Positions 28,751 to 37,357 of a DNA stretch of 64,000 nt are shown piece by piece (the stretch's first letter is position 1; each line of letters begins with the position of its first letter). The notes beneath the pieces are model-generated. The model worked only from the letters and a program-made list of their open reading frames with translations. It made no database searches and was not told where the DNA came from. Source of the DNA: an uncultured Alteromonadaceae bacterium (GTDB lineage Bacteria; Pseudomonadota; Gammaproteobacteria; Enterobacterales; Alteromonadaceae). A program made the translations under genes and the position numbers. Location: positions 207,108 to 271,107 of the forward strand of contig CAJXMO010000004.1 of assembly GCA_913056495.1 (NCBI GenBank), given 5' to 3'.

Positions 28751-29506
28751 ACCATTAAACCCGAGCGAGTTTAGTCAATCCGAAAGACAAAACACATTTT
28801 GGAACGGATAAAGCATCATATCGAATCATAAAAGTTCGTCTCAATATAATCTCTAAATAACCCGACTGACCTTTGGTTAATGCCATTTTCAGATACAGAA
28901 GTTTATGGAACTTGAGTGTCGACTTGGAGCGAATTTTAGATATTTGCAGATAAAAGGTCCGGCTTTGCCAGCATGGAAGTTGGTATTAGAGCAATGCAGG
29001 TACAATGACCGTCAGCCGAAAAATATCGTTTATTATCGCCGTAAACGGCGACCAATAATGAATCTTAGCAGCGGGTTTACTCCGGAAATAATTCGCGCGA
29101 GCAAGCCTAGCGCCTAGATAAGCTCAAACTCAGTGATGTAGAATGGTTTAGCGCCGTGGTGCGTAAGCCACCAATTGAGATAAAAACGTTAGCTAGTCAG
29201 GTTACCCGGATCAATTTTTATTTATATTCAGGCGAGCAAGCTTCGCGACTCAAATATAGACTCTAGGTATCATAAATCTCAAGCGCAAAAAGGGCTAAAG
29301 CCCGATCTACTAAACCCTTTAATCTGATTTACTCAAGAATAACGGATTTAGGTGATTAGCAGACATCCGCTCTGTATTCATTGAAGAAACCGCTTTGTGT
29401 CGGCTAACGCAACCAAGCACTAACCGAACTATCTGAATATGCGCCATTAATACGCAATAGACTATGATTATAACCTTTTATTTGTGACTCACAGCAATTA
29501 GCCCTG
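28751..29506. other. Gene-poor intergenic region, no supported gene
   Basis: About 756 bases between yaaA and the convergent uppP gene hold no frame with a ribosome site and protein-like composition. The longest frame (28905-29117) has no recognisable family and a basic, low-quality composition. Two short related motifs, GCGAGCAAGCCT near 29098 and GCGAGCAAGCTT near 29234, are visible. It may be a decayed gene or element remnant. Confidence 0.5.
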
Positions 29507-30307
29507 CTAGGCTAGCACAAAATAAAACAAACCCGCACCTAAGATCAGGCGGTATATTACAAAAGGTAACATGCCCATTTTTTCTATCAGCGAAAGGAAT
29601 AAATAAATACAGGTGTAGGCACTGATAAAAGATAAGAAAGTCCCGAGTCCGATAGCAGTCCAGTCAACAATTTCTTCAGATGTCACCAATTTTAAGGTTT
29701 CATAACTGCCGGCAATCAAGATAATCGGTATCGACATTAAAAATGAAAAACGGGCTGCGGCGACACGATTTAACCCTAACAGCAAACCTGCAGTAATCGT
29801 AATGCCGGAACGAGAAGTCCCCGGGATCATGGCAACCGCCTGAGCAATACCAATAATTAAGGCTTTTTTCCAGCCTAGCATATTCACATCCAGGTTTTGT
29901 TTAGCTTTTACATCGGCCCACCAAAGCAACAAACCAAATACAATCGTTGTGGTTGCAATTACCAGACTCGAGCGCGCGTATGCTTCAATGATGTCTTTAA
30001 AAATCAGGCCAAAAAACAATGCCGGTAGGGTTGCAAGAATTATCCACCAAGCCAGTTGGCTATTTTGAGTTTGTTCTTTGGTGGCTAAACTTTTAAACCA
30101 GGCGGCTAAAATTTCTACCACGTCTTTTCTAAAATAAATGAGTACAGCTGCCAGCGAACCTATATGAACGGCCACGTCAAAAGCGAGCCCCTGATCCTGC
30201 CAGCCTAAAATCTGAGAAGGTAAAATTAAATGTGCGGAGCTTGAAATAGGTAAAAATTCAGTAAAGCCTTGCACGAGTGCAAGCACAATAATTTCCAATA
30301 GTGTCAT
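29507..30307 (-). CDS. uppP: Undecaprenyl-diphosphatase UppP (BacA)
   Basis: The 266-residue multi-pass inner-membrane enzyme recycles undecaprenyl pyrophosphate to the lipid carrier of cell-wall synthesis. Key motifs are [20 protein letters not shown] (Glu-rich motif) and [25 protein letters not shown]. The start codon overlaps the folK stop, so they are in one operon (folB-folK-uppP). Confidence 0.96.
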   Translation of the reverse strand: MTLLEIIVLALVQGFTEFLPISSSAHLILPSQILGWQDQGLAFDVAVHIGSLAAVLIYFRKDVVEILAAWFKSLATKEQTQNSQLAWWIILATLPALFFGLIFKDIIEAYARSSLVIATTTIVFGLLLWWADVKAKQNLDVNMLGWKKALIIGIAQAVAMIPGTSRSGITITAGLLLGLNRVAAARFSFLMSIPIILIAGSYETLKLVTSEEIVDWTAIGLGTFLSFISAYTCIYLFLSLIEKMGMLPFVIYRLILGAGLFYFVLA

Positions 30308-30798
30308 TATTTATTCCAATTAAAATCTATCTGCCAAAATTTTTGTTTAGGGTTATTGAAGGCTTGCCAGAGTGAAAGATAAGTCTGGCCATTTTCCGGG
30401 TGTTTATTGTCAGCAAAGACATCCGATAAAGGCTTTAATACAAACGCGTTTTTTAAAATTTCGCGACGCGGTAAAACAACCGGTTGCTGACAAACCTGAT
30501 CATCATAAAAAAGCAGGTCCAAGTCGAGTGTTATTTCCGTTTTATTGTATTTTTGTCGATTGCGTTGATATTGCTGCTCGATTGACTTTAATAAGTCGAG
30601 CGTTTGCTCAAGACTCAACTTTACCTCTCCGCCAAATACAATATTTAAAAAATTTTCTCCACCAAATGATACAGGTTCAGTTTCATACACTGGTGAAATC
30701 ACTAAATTGTTAATAAAGGGTCTTAATAAAAAAAGGGCCGTTTTTAGATGAAATTCTGTTTTAACATTGGTGCCCAAGCTGACTGCAATTTGCGGCAT
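30307..30798 (-). CDS. folK: 2-amino-4-hydroxy-6-hydroxymethyldihydropteridine diphosphokinase
   Basis: FolK transfers pyrophosphate from ATP to hydroxymethyl-dihydropterin in folate synthesis. The 163-residue protein starts with VSLGTNV, has [21 protein letters not shown], and shows the signature [12 protein letters not shown] with catalytic Asp residues followed by LPRREIL. It abuts folB upstream and overlaps uppP downstream. Confidence 0.94.
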   Translation of the reverse strand: MPQIAVSLGTNVKTEFHLKTALFLLRPFINNLVISPVYETEPVSFGGENFLNIVFGGEVKLSLEQTLDLLKSIEQQYQRNRQKYNKTEITLDLDLLFYDDQVCQQPVVLPRREILKNAFVLKPLSDVFADNKHPENGQTYLSLWQAFNNPKQKFWQIDFNWNK

Positions 30799-31149
30799 TT
30801 AATTTTTTCTCCGCTCTATTTGCACACCGACTACTGCATTTTTAATCGCGCCCGGTTTACGAATCTTGAGTTTAATATACTCAATTTTAAATTGCTCAAT
30901 GAGTAAAGCGGCAATTTCTTCAGCAAAGGTTTCAAGCAATTCAAATTGTCTGGTCTTGGCAAAAATTTCAATTCGCTCAACTACGGCGCTATAGTCTAAC
31001 GCTAAGTTAATGTCATCATTTTGCGCAGAGGGTTGATTTGGCCAAGCCAAATCCAAATCTAAAATTAACTTTTGTTCAATATGATGTTCCCAAGCAAATA
31101 CACCAATTTTGGTGGTCAGCTCAAGATCATGAATAAATACGAGATCCAT
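30799..31149 (-). CDS. folB: Dihydroneopterin aldolase
   Basis: The 116-residue protein has IHDLELTTKIGVFAWEHHIEQKLILDLDL and a C-terminal LKIRKPGAI, the standard FolB core. In this family the Glu near residue 22 binds the pterin and a Lys near residue 100 is catalytic. It makes hydroxymethyl-dihydropterin for FolK, the next gene. It is the first gene of the minus-strand operon, divergent from plsY. Confidence 0.94.
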   Translation of the reverse strand: MDLVFIHDLELTTKIGVFAWEHHIEQKLILDLDLAWPNQPSAQNDDINLALDYSAVVERIEIFAKTRQFELLETFAEEIAALLIEQFKIEYIKLKIRKPGAIKNAVVGVQIERRKN

Positions 31150-31227
31150 GGTCAGTTACCTTGTCAACTGTCACATTTTGGAGCACAAGAATAATGAATT
31201 ATCCATTAGAATAAGGTAAGCTCCTCC

Positions 31228-31253
31228 AAACAAGGCAGTTTACCTTGTTTTTT
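31228..31253 (+). terminator. Terminator-like hairpin in the plsY leader
   Basis: AAACAAGG (31228-31235) pairs with CCTTGTTT (31243-31250) with a 7-base loop and a following T run on the plus strand, ending 20 bases before plsY. No plus-strand gene ends upstream, so it may be a leader element rather than a true gene terminator. Confidence 0.45.
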
Positions 31254-31273
31254 AAACGGAAAAAACTCACTCT

Positions 31274-31870
31274 ATGTCAATAATGCTGTTTGTTGTTATC
31301 ATCGTTAGCTATTTGATAGGCTCTATGTCAGGGGCCCGGTTAGCGCAGCGCATATTTCAAACAGCCGATCCGACTCAATCTGGCTCAGGCAATCCGGGTG
31401 CAACCAATATGTACCGGGTTTCAGGGTGGAAGCCCGCTTTACTGACGCTGGTTTTTGATATCTTTAAAGCCGTTATTCCAGTTTGGGGCTCATACTTTTT
31501 AAATTTCACACCGGTTGAATTAGGTTTTGTCGGCATTGCCTGTTGTTTAGGCCATATCTTTCCGGTATTCCACAAATTTAAAGGCGGCAAAGCCGTAGCA
31601 ACTGCATTCGGCGCTATGTTACCAATAGGTCTGGAGCTGGGGGCAATATTAATTGTCACTTGGGCGATTGCGGCTTACAAGTTCAAATACTCTTCACTGG
31701 CATCGATTATCTCTGTCATAATCGCACCACTTTATGTGTATTTGTTAAAACCCAAGTATGTAATACCTGTCATCATGCTGAGCATTTTAATCCTACTCCG
31801 CCACCTGCCCAATATAAAACGCATTTTGCAAAATAAAGAACCCAAAATTCATGAGCAGCGAAAAGGTTAA
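31274..31870 (+). CDS. plsY: Glycerol-3-phosphate acyltransferase PlsY
   Basis: PlsY acylates glycerol-3-phosphate from acyl-phosphate at the inner membrane. The 198-residue multi-pass protein shows SYLIGSMSGARL, GSGNPGATNMYRVSGWKPALLTLVFDIFKA and GHIFPVFHKFKGGKAVATAFG, the three loops that form the active site. Its position opposite folB matches the common gammaproteobacterial order. Confidence 0.95.
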   Translation: MSIMLFVVIIVSYLIGSMSGARLAQRIFQTADPTQSGSGNPGATNMYRVSGWKPALLTLVFDIFKAVIPVWGSYFLNFTPVELGFVGIACCLGHIFPVFHKFKGGKAVATAFGAMLPIGLELGAILIVTWAIAAYKFKYSSLASIISVIIAPLYVYLLKPKYVIPVIMLSILILLRHLPNIKRILQNKEPKIHEQRKG

Positions 31871-31876
31871 AAACGG

Positions 31877-32164
31877 TTATTTCAATTGACTGAGATAAGC
31901 TGAGACTAAAGCCTCTTTTCGGGCTTTGCTAAGTTTTTTAAGTTTAACTTCTATTTTGCTGGCTTCTGAGCGATTTTCCGCCCTTTCAAGATAGGCTATG
32001 TTTAATGCCTGACGGCCTTTAAAATATTTTGCCTGACGTTTTTTATCATTTTGATGTTCGGAAAGTCTGCGAATGGGATCTGTGGTTATACCCGTATATA
32101 AGGAATTGTCACTGGCCCGAATCATATAAACAAACCAAGTTGCAGTGGAAGTGGTCAAAGTCAC
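31877..32164 (-). CDS. GIY-YIG nuclease family protein (YhbQ-like)
   Basis: The 95-residue single-domain protein has WFVYMIRASDNSLYTGITTDPIRRLSEH (the paired GIY-YIG-type strands YMI...YTGI and the catalytic Arg) and a Lys-rich C-terminus (KIEVKLKKLSKARKEALV). It starts with a GTG. Members act on branched or damaged DNA in E. coli, but the physiological role is unsettled. It abuts the YjbR gene. Confidence 0.88.
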   Translation of the reverse strand: MTLTTSTATWFVYMIRASDNSLYTGITTDPIRRLSEHQNDKKRQAKYFKGRQALNIAYLERAENRSEASKIEVKLKKLSKARKEALVSAYLSQLK

Positions 32165-32168
32165 AAGA

Positions 32169-32540
32169 TTATAATTTAAGCTCGATTGAGCGTCTGTTCT
32201 TTTTTGGCATGCCTTTTACAACCAGTAAAAAAGAATTATCAATCATACGTATTAATTCATTCTCAGGAATACTGCCATCTAAAATCACTGTATTCCAATG
32301 AGCTTTGTTCATATGGTAACCAGGCTTGACTGATGCAAAAATATCTCGTAGCGCGAGCGCCTCAGCCGGATCACATTTAAGGTTAACCTGAACTTGTCCT
32401 TCTCTGTGCATTAAAATCGCAAAGAGTTTATTTTTAACTTTAAAAACGGCGGCGTCCGGGCCAAACGGAAAGTCTTCAACAGCTTCGGGTTTGGCCAATA
32501 AATAGGATCTGATTGCGTTATAATCTGAATTAATACTCAT
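32169..32540 (-). CDS. MmcQ/YjbR family DNA-binding-like protein
   Basis: The 123-residue protein has AVEDFPFGPDAAVFKVKNKLFAIL, LKCDPAEALALRD, and GYHMNKAHWNTVILDGSIPENELIRMIDNSF, which are the standard MmcQ/YjbR (CyaY-like fold) segments. Its biochemical role is unknown. The start overlaps the stop of the ABC exporter gene, so they are translated from one message. Confidence 0.9.
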   Translation of the reverse strand: MSINSDYNAIRSYLLAKPEAVEDFPFGPDAAVFKVKNKLFAILMHREGQVQVNLKCDPAEALALRDIFASVKPGYHMNKAHWNTVILDGSIPENELIRMIDNSFLLVVKGMPKKNRRSIELKL

Positions 32541-34402
32541 TAGCCCGCCCCTGTTAAATTCGCTTCATCATCCGTATCCGTACCAATAAAGCCGCCGGTT
32601 TGATGCGCCCATAACTGAGCATAAATACCGCCCTGCTCGATTAGGTCCTGATGTGACCCTTGCTCAACAATTTCCCCTTTATCCAATACAATCAGTTTAT
32701 CCATAGCCGCAATGGTTGATAATCTATGTGCAATGGCAATCACGGTTTTACCTTCCATTAGCTGATATAAACTATGCTGGATAGCAGCTTCCACTTCAGA
32801 GTCCAGTGCAGAAGTGGCTTCATCAAGAATTAAGATAGGTGCATCTTTTAACAAAACTCGCGCTATGGCAATACGCTGCCTCTGACCGCCGGAGAGTTTA
32901 ACGCCGCGTTCCCCAACTTGTGCATCGTACCCTTTACGCCCTTCAAAATCGCTTAATCCTTGAATAAAAGTATCCGCTTCTGCTTTTTGTGCAGCATTGA
33001 GTAATTCAGCTTCGGTTGCCTCTTTTTTACCATACAATATATTTTCTCGTACACTGCGGTGCAATAAAGAGGTGTCCTGTGTCACCATACCAATTTGAGC
33101 GCGTAAACTTTCCTGCTGTACTTTCGAGATATCCTGATCATCGATTTTAATCGAGCCTGAATCTATATCGTAAAACCGCATCAGCAAATTAACCAGACTG
33201 GATTTGCCAGCACCTGAGCGTCCGACAATACCGACTTTTTCACCCGGCTTAATACTTAAATTGAGTTGCTTAAAAACCTGATGTTCCTGGCCATAATTGA
33301 AGTCGACCTGGTTAAATTCAATTTTTCCCTGAGTCACATCCAATGGTTTGGCGTTATCAACGTCCTGTACTTCACGAGGTTTAGCCAATGTACTCATACC
33401 GTCAGCCACTGTGCCTATATTTTCAAACAGGCCGCTGATTTCCCACATAATCCATTGCGACATACCATTTAATCTGAGTGCCAGGCTGACCGCAACCGCG
33501 ATTGCACCAACAGTAATTAAGTTATCTTTCCATAACCAGATAGATACAGCGCAAACCACAAAAGCAGACATATAATTACTGATTTGCACAAGCGCTATCA
33601 TGCCTGTCCCTATACGCATTTGTTTATAAACGGTTTTTAAAAAGTCTGTCATGCCTTCTTTGGCATAATTAGCTTCTTGCTCCGTATGCGCAAATAACTT
33701 AACGGTATTAATATTAGTATAACTGTCAACTATGCGCCCGGACATCACAGAACGCGCATTCGCCTGCTGCATCGAGGCTTCTTTTAATTTAGGTACAAAA
33801 TAAACCTGTAGCCCGATGTAAACTGTCATCCAAACTAAAATGGGAATTAACAGTCGTATATCGGCCTGAGCAATCAAGACCAACATACTGATAAAATAAA
33901 CTGTGATGTACATAAATACATCCATCAGTTTCATGACACTTTCACGCACAGCTAACGCGGTTTGCATAACTTTGGTTGAGATGCGTCCGGCAAAATCGTT
34001 TTGAAAAAAGCTAATGCTCTGACCTAATAAATACCTGTGTGCCTGCCACCGGATAATCATAGGGTAATTGCCAAGCAGCGTCTGATGCACGATGACCGTA
34101 TGTAACCAGATACACACAGGAGCAATAATAAGCACTAATACTGTCATAAAAATCAGTTTAGCTGACTGCTCATCAAAAAACTGTTCTGGCGTAGAGCTTG
34201 CCAGTAAATCGACCAAGTTACCAAGAAACCCCATTAAGGAGGCTTCAATGATTGCAAGCAAGGCTGTAAACACAGACATCAGCACAAGGTGAATTTCAAT
34301 GCCTTTAGTGTAATGCCGGCAAAAGGCAAACAAAGTAGCCGGCGGCTGCTCTGGTTGCTCGGGCGGAAATGGCTTAACTAAACGTTCAAAAAATGACAAC
34401 AT
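32540..34402 (-). CDS. ABC exporter, fused permease and ATPase
   Basis: The 620-residue half-transporter has an N-terminal membrane domain of about six helices (residues 35-330) and a C-terminal ATPase with Walker A GRSGAGKSS, Q-loop VTQDTSLLHRSV, signature LSGGQRQR, Walker B ILILDEATSALDSE and the H-loop AHRLSTI. It acts as a dimer exporting lipids, drugs or peptides; the substrate cannot be inferred. It is the first of an ABC-yjbR pair. Confidence 0.92.
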   Translation of the reverse strand: MLSFFERLVKPFPPEQPEQPPATLFAFCRHYTKGIEIHLVLMSVFTALLAIIEASLMGFLGNLVDLLASSTPEQFFDEQSAKLIFMTVLVLIIAPVCIWLHTVIVHQTLLGNYPMIIRWQAHRYLLGQSISFFQNDFAGRISTKVMQTALAVRESVMKLMDVFMYITVYFISMLVLIAQADIRLLIPILVWMTVYIGLQVYFVPKLKEASMQQANARSVMSGRIVDSYTNINTVKLFAHTEQEANYAKEGMTDFLKTVYKQMRIGTGMIALVQISNYMSAFVVCAVSIWLWKDNLITVGAIAVAVSLALRLNGMSQWIMWEISGLFENIGTVADGMSTLAKPREVQDVDNAKPLDVTQGKIEFNQVDFNYGQEHQVFKQLNLSIKPGEKVGIVGRSGAGKSSLVNLLMRFYDIDSGSIKIDDQDISKVQQESLRAQIGMVTQDTSLLHRSVRENILYGKKEATEAELLNAAQKAEADTFIQGLSDFEGRKGYDAQVGERGVKLSGGQRQRIAIARVLLKDAPILILDEATSALDSEVEAAIQHSLYQLMEGKTVIAIAHRLSTIAAMDKLIVLDKGEIVEQGSHQDLIEQGGIYAQLWAHQTGGFIGTDTDDEANLTGAG

Positions 34403-34429
34403 GAAAAAACACCTTGCGACTATAATAAA

Positions 34430-34771
34430 TTATTTGGCAATAAGAGCCTGGCCCTTGAACTCAATCCCTTGCCAACCGTGCTGAATAAAATTGCGAATAT
34501 TCTGGTGGTCATCACCATCCGGATTTTCTAAAACATCTTTGCGATAAAATTCACCAAACAGGGCAAGCGTTTCCTGCTGGGTTAACTGATGTAATTGTGC
34601 AAAAGCAAAGACTTTACAGGAGCCTGAGTTTTGTCCGGCTGCATTGTTAGTGTCGCCATTTTTAAATTCAGTTTCAGTAAATTGATAATTTTCTTCAATT
34701 ACATGCATTGTATCTTTAAATCCTATGCTGGCAGGATTTTGTTTTAAATTGGATAAAAAAGTTTCTAACAT
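34430..34771 (-). CDS. HopJ type III effector family protein
   Basis: The 113-residue soluble protein contains FKDTMHVIEENYQFTETEFKNGDTNNAAGQNSGSCKVFAFAQ and TLALFGEFYRKDVLENPDGDDHQNIRNF, the conserved core of HopJ-family proteins. Despite the family name, the domain is widespread in free-living bacteria without type III secretion. No secretion genes are in this window. The ATG at 34771 is preferred over an upstream in-frame TTG. Confidence 0.85.
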   Translation of the reverse strand: MLETFLSNLKQNPASIGFKDTMHVIEENYQFTETEFKNGDTNNAAGQNSGSCKVFAFAQLHQLTQQETLALFGEFYRKDVLENPDGDDHQNIRNFIQHGWQGIEFKGQALIAK

Positions 34772-34894
34772 AATCAACCTGTTCAACTGCTCAATAACGT
34801 TTCCCCAAAATGGGGAGGAAATTTAAGAGCGCGTATTCTACGTCAAATTTCAAATTAAATCTGCCTAATCTCTCACTCTAACTTGCAATAGCTT

Positions 34895-34945
34895 TTGTCA
34901 TAAAAGTGACACCTGACCTTCAAATAGTTTTCACTTTATTGTCAC
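34895..34945 (+). promoter_or_regulatory. Candidate PhoB (Pho) boxes upstream of the choice-of-anchor I gene
   Basis: TTTTCAC-TTTA-TTGTCAC (34928-34945) is a pair of Pho-half-site-like 7-mers with the canonical 4-base spacer. TTGTCAT (34895-34901) followed by AAAA and GTGACAC is a second, weaker pair. Pho half-site consensus is CTGTCA[TC]. The gene they precede starts at 35006. Confidence 0.4.
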
Positions 34946-35005
34946 ACAAAATCCCTACCTTTCAGGCTGCGCTAATTATCAATAAATGAATAACAAGAGA
35001 ATCTT

Positions 35006-36784
35006 ATGTTTAAACACACGATTTTACCCCTAGCTGTGATTGCATCATTGTCAGCCTGTAATTTGGATAACACAAATAAAGATGAAAATAACTCTGTTGA
35101 GCAGCAGTCACTTTCCATCAATCTGGTCGGCCGCTCTGTACTGAACGTAGAGTCACCTGAAGGTGCCGCCGAAATTGTGGCCTACCATAAAGCCAGTCAA
35201 AATATATATGCTGTAAATAGCTCAGGTGATACTGCCACAGTCGAAATCTTAGATGGCAAAAATATGAATCCTGATGCTTTAACTGAAGATGCTGAAGGTA
35301 TTATTACAAATACGAATCTCAGCATTTTACAAACCATAGCCGTTTCAGAAGATGTTGAAGGTGATGCTAACAGCATCGCAATCGATGACAATAATAACCT
35401 GCTCGCCGTTGCGATGGCTGCTAAAGAAACGGGCCAACCCGGTTATATTGCTTTTTATGATATTTCCGCTACTGTCCCCCGCTTTATGAAGTCAGTTGAA
35501 GTTGGCTTTTTACCGGATATGGTCACATTCAGCCACGACGGCTTAAAAGCCGTTGTCGCCAATGAAGGTGAGCCTAGCGATGACTACTCAATTGACCCTG
35601 TCGGTACTGTCTCTGTGATTGAGATTAATGCAGGTATTCCGGAAGATAGCGCCAGCACAATCAATTTTGATTTTTATAATTCAATGAAAGCTGAGCTTGA
35701 AACTCAGGGCGTCAAATTTGCTAACCCACATACGCAGACCCGTGTGTCACAGGATTTAGAACCTGAATATGTCGCCATTTCTGAGGACAATGCCCGTGCT
35801 TTTGTATCGCTTCAGGAAAACAATGCGATTGCAGTCATTGATTTAACTGACAATAGTTTGCTAAAAATATTTGGTTTAGGGTTTAAAAGCTGGAATGACT
35901 ACAAGTTAGATGTCTCTGATAAAGACGATATGGTTAACCTGCAATCGTACTCAAATTTATATGGTATGTATCAACCAGATACCATTGCCAGTTATCAGCT
36001 AGATGGCCGAAATTATATTTTAACGGCGAATGAAGGGGATGCGCGTGAATATATAGACCCGGCATTTTCGGGCGGTTCAGTTGAAGATGAAAACAAAGCT
36101 GCGTGTCTGGCAGCGCATCCAAATGGTATATATGATTTTGATGATGACGAAGAAGTTTGCTTTTCTTATTTAGAAGAATCCCGAATAAAAGATCTGGACG
36201 ATATAGCGCCTTTCAGTGCTGATTTAGAAGCTCTGGTCACAGCAAACGGGGGGAAAGATGGTTTAGGCCGTTTAATTGTGAGCACAGCGCTAGGTTACAA
36301 TGAAATGGATAACCAATATAAAGATTTTTATTCATATGGTGCTCGTTCGTTCTCAATCTTTGCTGAAGACGGTGAACTTGTATTTGATTCAGGCGATGAT
36401 TTTGAAACCATGACATTTGAGTTCCACGGTAGCGCCTTCAATAACGATGAAGATGAAAACGAAGGAGATACCCGTTCAGATGCAAAAGGGCCTGAACCAG
36501 AGGCTTTAACTATCGGTCAGGTGGGTAGCAGAACTTATGCCTTTATTGGTTTGGAGCGCATGGGTGGTATTTTTGTTTATGACATTACAAATCCTTATGA
36601 AACCTTTTATGTTGATTATTTTATCAACCGAGGTTTAACAGAAGGCGCTGATATCACAGGTGACCTGGCACCAGAAGGTATGAAATTTGTCTTAGCTGAA
36701 AACAGCCCGACCGGCGAAGCCTTATTAATTATTGGTAACGAAATTTCAGGGTCAGTTGCCGTGTGGGAAATAAAAGCACGGTAA
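35006..36784 (+). CDS. Choice-of-anchor I family lipoprotein (phytase/alkaline-phosphatase-like beta propeller)
   Basis: The 592-residue protein has lipobox SLSAC near residue 17. A beta-propeller-like repeat structure follows (DANSIAIDDNNNLLAVAM, GFLPDMVTFSHDGLKAVVANEGEPSDDY, DLEPEYVAISEDNARAFVSLQENNAIAVIDL). ANEGDAREY and GPEPEALTIGQVGSRTYAFIGLERMGGIFVYDI are hallmarks of the choice-of-anchor I / YncE-like phosphatase group. It is rich in acidic and putative Ca-binding loops. It is probably a periplasmic or surface esterase; the substrate is unproven. Confidence 0.85.
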   Translation: MFKHTILPLAVIASLSACNLDNTNKDENNSVEQQSLSINLVGRSVLNVESPEGAAEIVAYHKASQNIYAVNSSGDTATVEILDGKNMNPDALTEDAEGIITNTNLSILQTIAVSEDVEGDANSIAIDDNNNLLAVAMAAKETGQPGYIAFYDISATVPRFMKSVEVGFLPDMVTFSHDGLKAVVANEGEPSDDYSIDPVGTVSVIEINAGIPEDSASTINFDFYNSMKAELETQGVKFANPHTQTRVSQDLEPEYVAISEDNARAFVSLQENNAIAVIDLTDNSLLKIFGLGFKSWNDYKLDVSDKDDMVNLQSYSNLYGMYQPDTIASYQLDGRNYILTANEGDAREYIDPAFSGGSVEDENKAACLAAHPNGIYDFDDDEEVCFSYLEESRIKDLDDIAPFSADLEALVTANGGKDGLGRLIVSTALGYNEMDNQYKDFYSYGARSFSIFAEDGELVFDSGDDFETMTFEFHGSAFNNDEDENEGDTRSDAKGPEPEALTIGQVGSRTYAFIGLERMGGIFVYDITNPYETFYVDYFINRGLTEGADITGDLAPEGMKFVLAENSPTGEALLIIGNEISGSVAVWEIKAR

Positions 36785-36813
36785 TCAGCTTAGCTGATCA
36801 CCGTTAAATACTA

Positions 36814-36840
36814 AAAATGCCGGTATCACCGGCATTTTTT
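36814..36840 (+). terminator. Intrinsic terminator
   Basis: AAAATGCCGG and CCGGCATTTT form a hairpin over TATCA, followed by a T run, 30 bases after the choice-of-anchor I stop codon. Confidence 0.85.
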
Positions 36841-36893
36841 ATTTATTTCGGACACCTATAATCAGACCTGATAAAAATAAATAAAAGTATTTG

Positions 36894-36916
36894 TAGACAT
36901 TGTCCTAAAATGTCTA
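36894..36916 (+). promoter_or_regulatory. Inverted repeat in the cold-shock gene promoter region
   Basis: TAGACATT (36894-36901) and AATGTCTA (36909-36916) form an operator-like palindrome. A possible promoter overlaps it, with -35-like TTGTAG and -10-like TATAAA 18 bases apart. The leader to the ATG would then be about 155 bases, in keeping with the long leaders of cspA-type mRNAs. Confidence 0.4.
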
Positions 36917-37074
36917 TAAATTACACAGCAGCTAGAAAGAAAGTCTATACATTTACATCCTACATTTCGTTGTATCATTCGTAACACGTCCTGCAGTTTT
37001 TAAATTCAGTCTCATTTTTCAGGCAAGTCGAGCCACTTAAAGGCAATATTAAATTTAAATTACAGGATATTATT

Positions 37075-37284
37075 ATGTCTAATACAACTACTGGTACAGT
37101 AAAATGGTTTAACGAAGCTAAAGGTTTTGGTTTCATCGAACAAGAATCAGGCCCAGATGTTTTTGCTCATTTCAGCGCAATCGTAAGCGAAGGTTTCAAA
37201 ACTTTAGCTGAAGGTCAACGAGTTCAATTCGTTGTATCACAAGGTCAAAAAGGTCCTCAAGCTGAAAATATCGTAGCACTTTAA
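37075..37284 (+). CDS. CspA-family cold-shock protein
   Basis: The 69-residue protein is a single cold-shock OB-fold domain with RNP1 KGFGFIE and RNP2 [26 protein letters not shown] is diagnostic. It acts as an RNA chaperone. A long leader (about 290 bases of gene-free DNA) and a strong terminator frame it, typical of cspA-like genes regulated at mRNA level. Confidence 0.95.
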   Translation: MSNTTTGTVKWFNEAKGFGFIEQESGPDVFAHFSAIVSEGFKTLAEGQRVQFVVSQGQKGPQAENIVAL

Positions 37285-37310
37285 TCTGTAACTAGCAGAC
37301 GATATGAATA

Positions 37311-37339
37311 AAAGGCAAACCACTTGGTTTGCCTTTTTT
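37311..37339 (+). terminator. Intrinsic terminator of the cold-shock gene
   Basis: AAAGGCAAACC pairs with GGTTTGCCTTT and a T run follows, 27 bases after the stop codon. Confidence 0.88.
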
Positions 37340-37357
37340 GTATCTAAACACGGGTGC

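Noticed and set aside
28905..29117. Possible 70-residue gene in the gap after yaaA
   Set aside because: No ribosome site, no recognisable family and unusual composition; more likely chance reading frame.
31877..32164. GIY-YIG homing endonuclease (mobile intron)
   Set aside because: Single small domain of the YhbQ type without an intron or DNA-binding module; flanks are ordinary chromosomal genes.
34430..34771. Evidence for a type III secretion system from the HopJ-family gene
   Set aside because: The HopJ domain is common in non-pathogens, and no secretion apparatus or chaperone gene is nearby.
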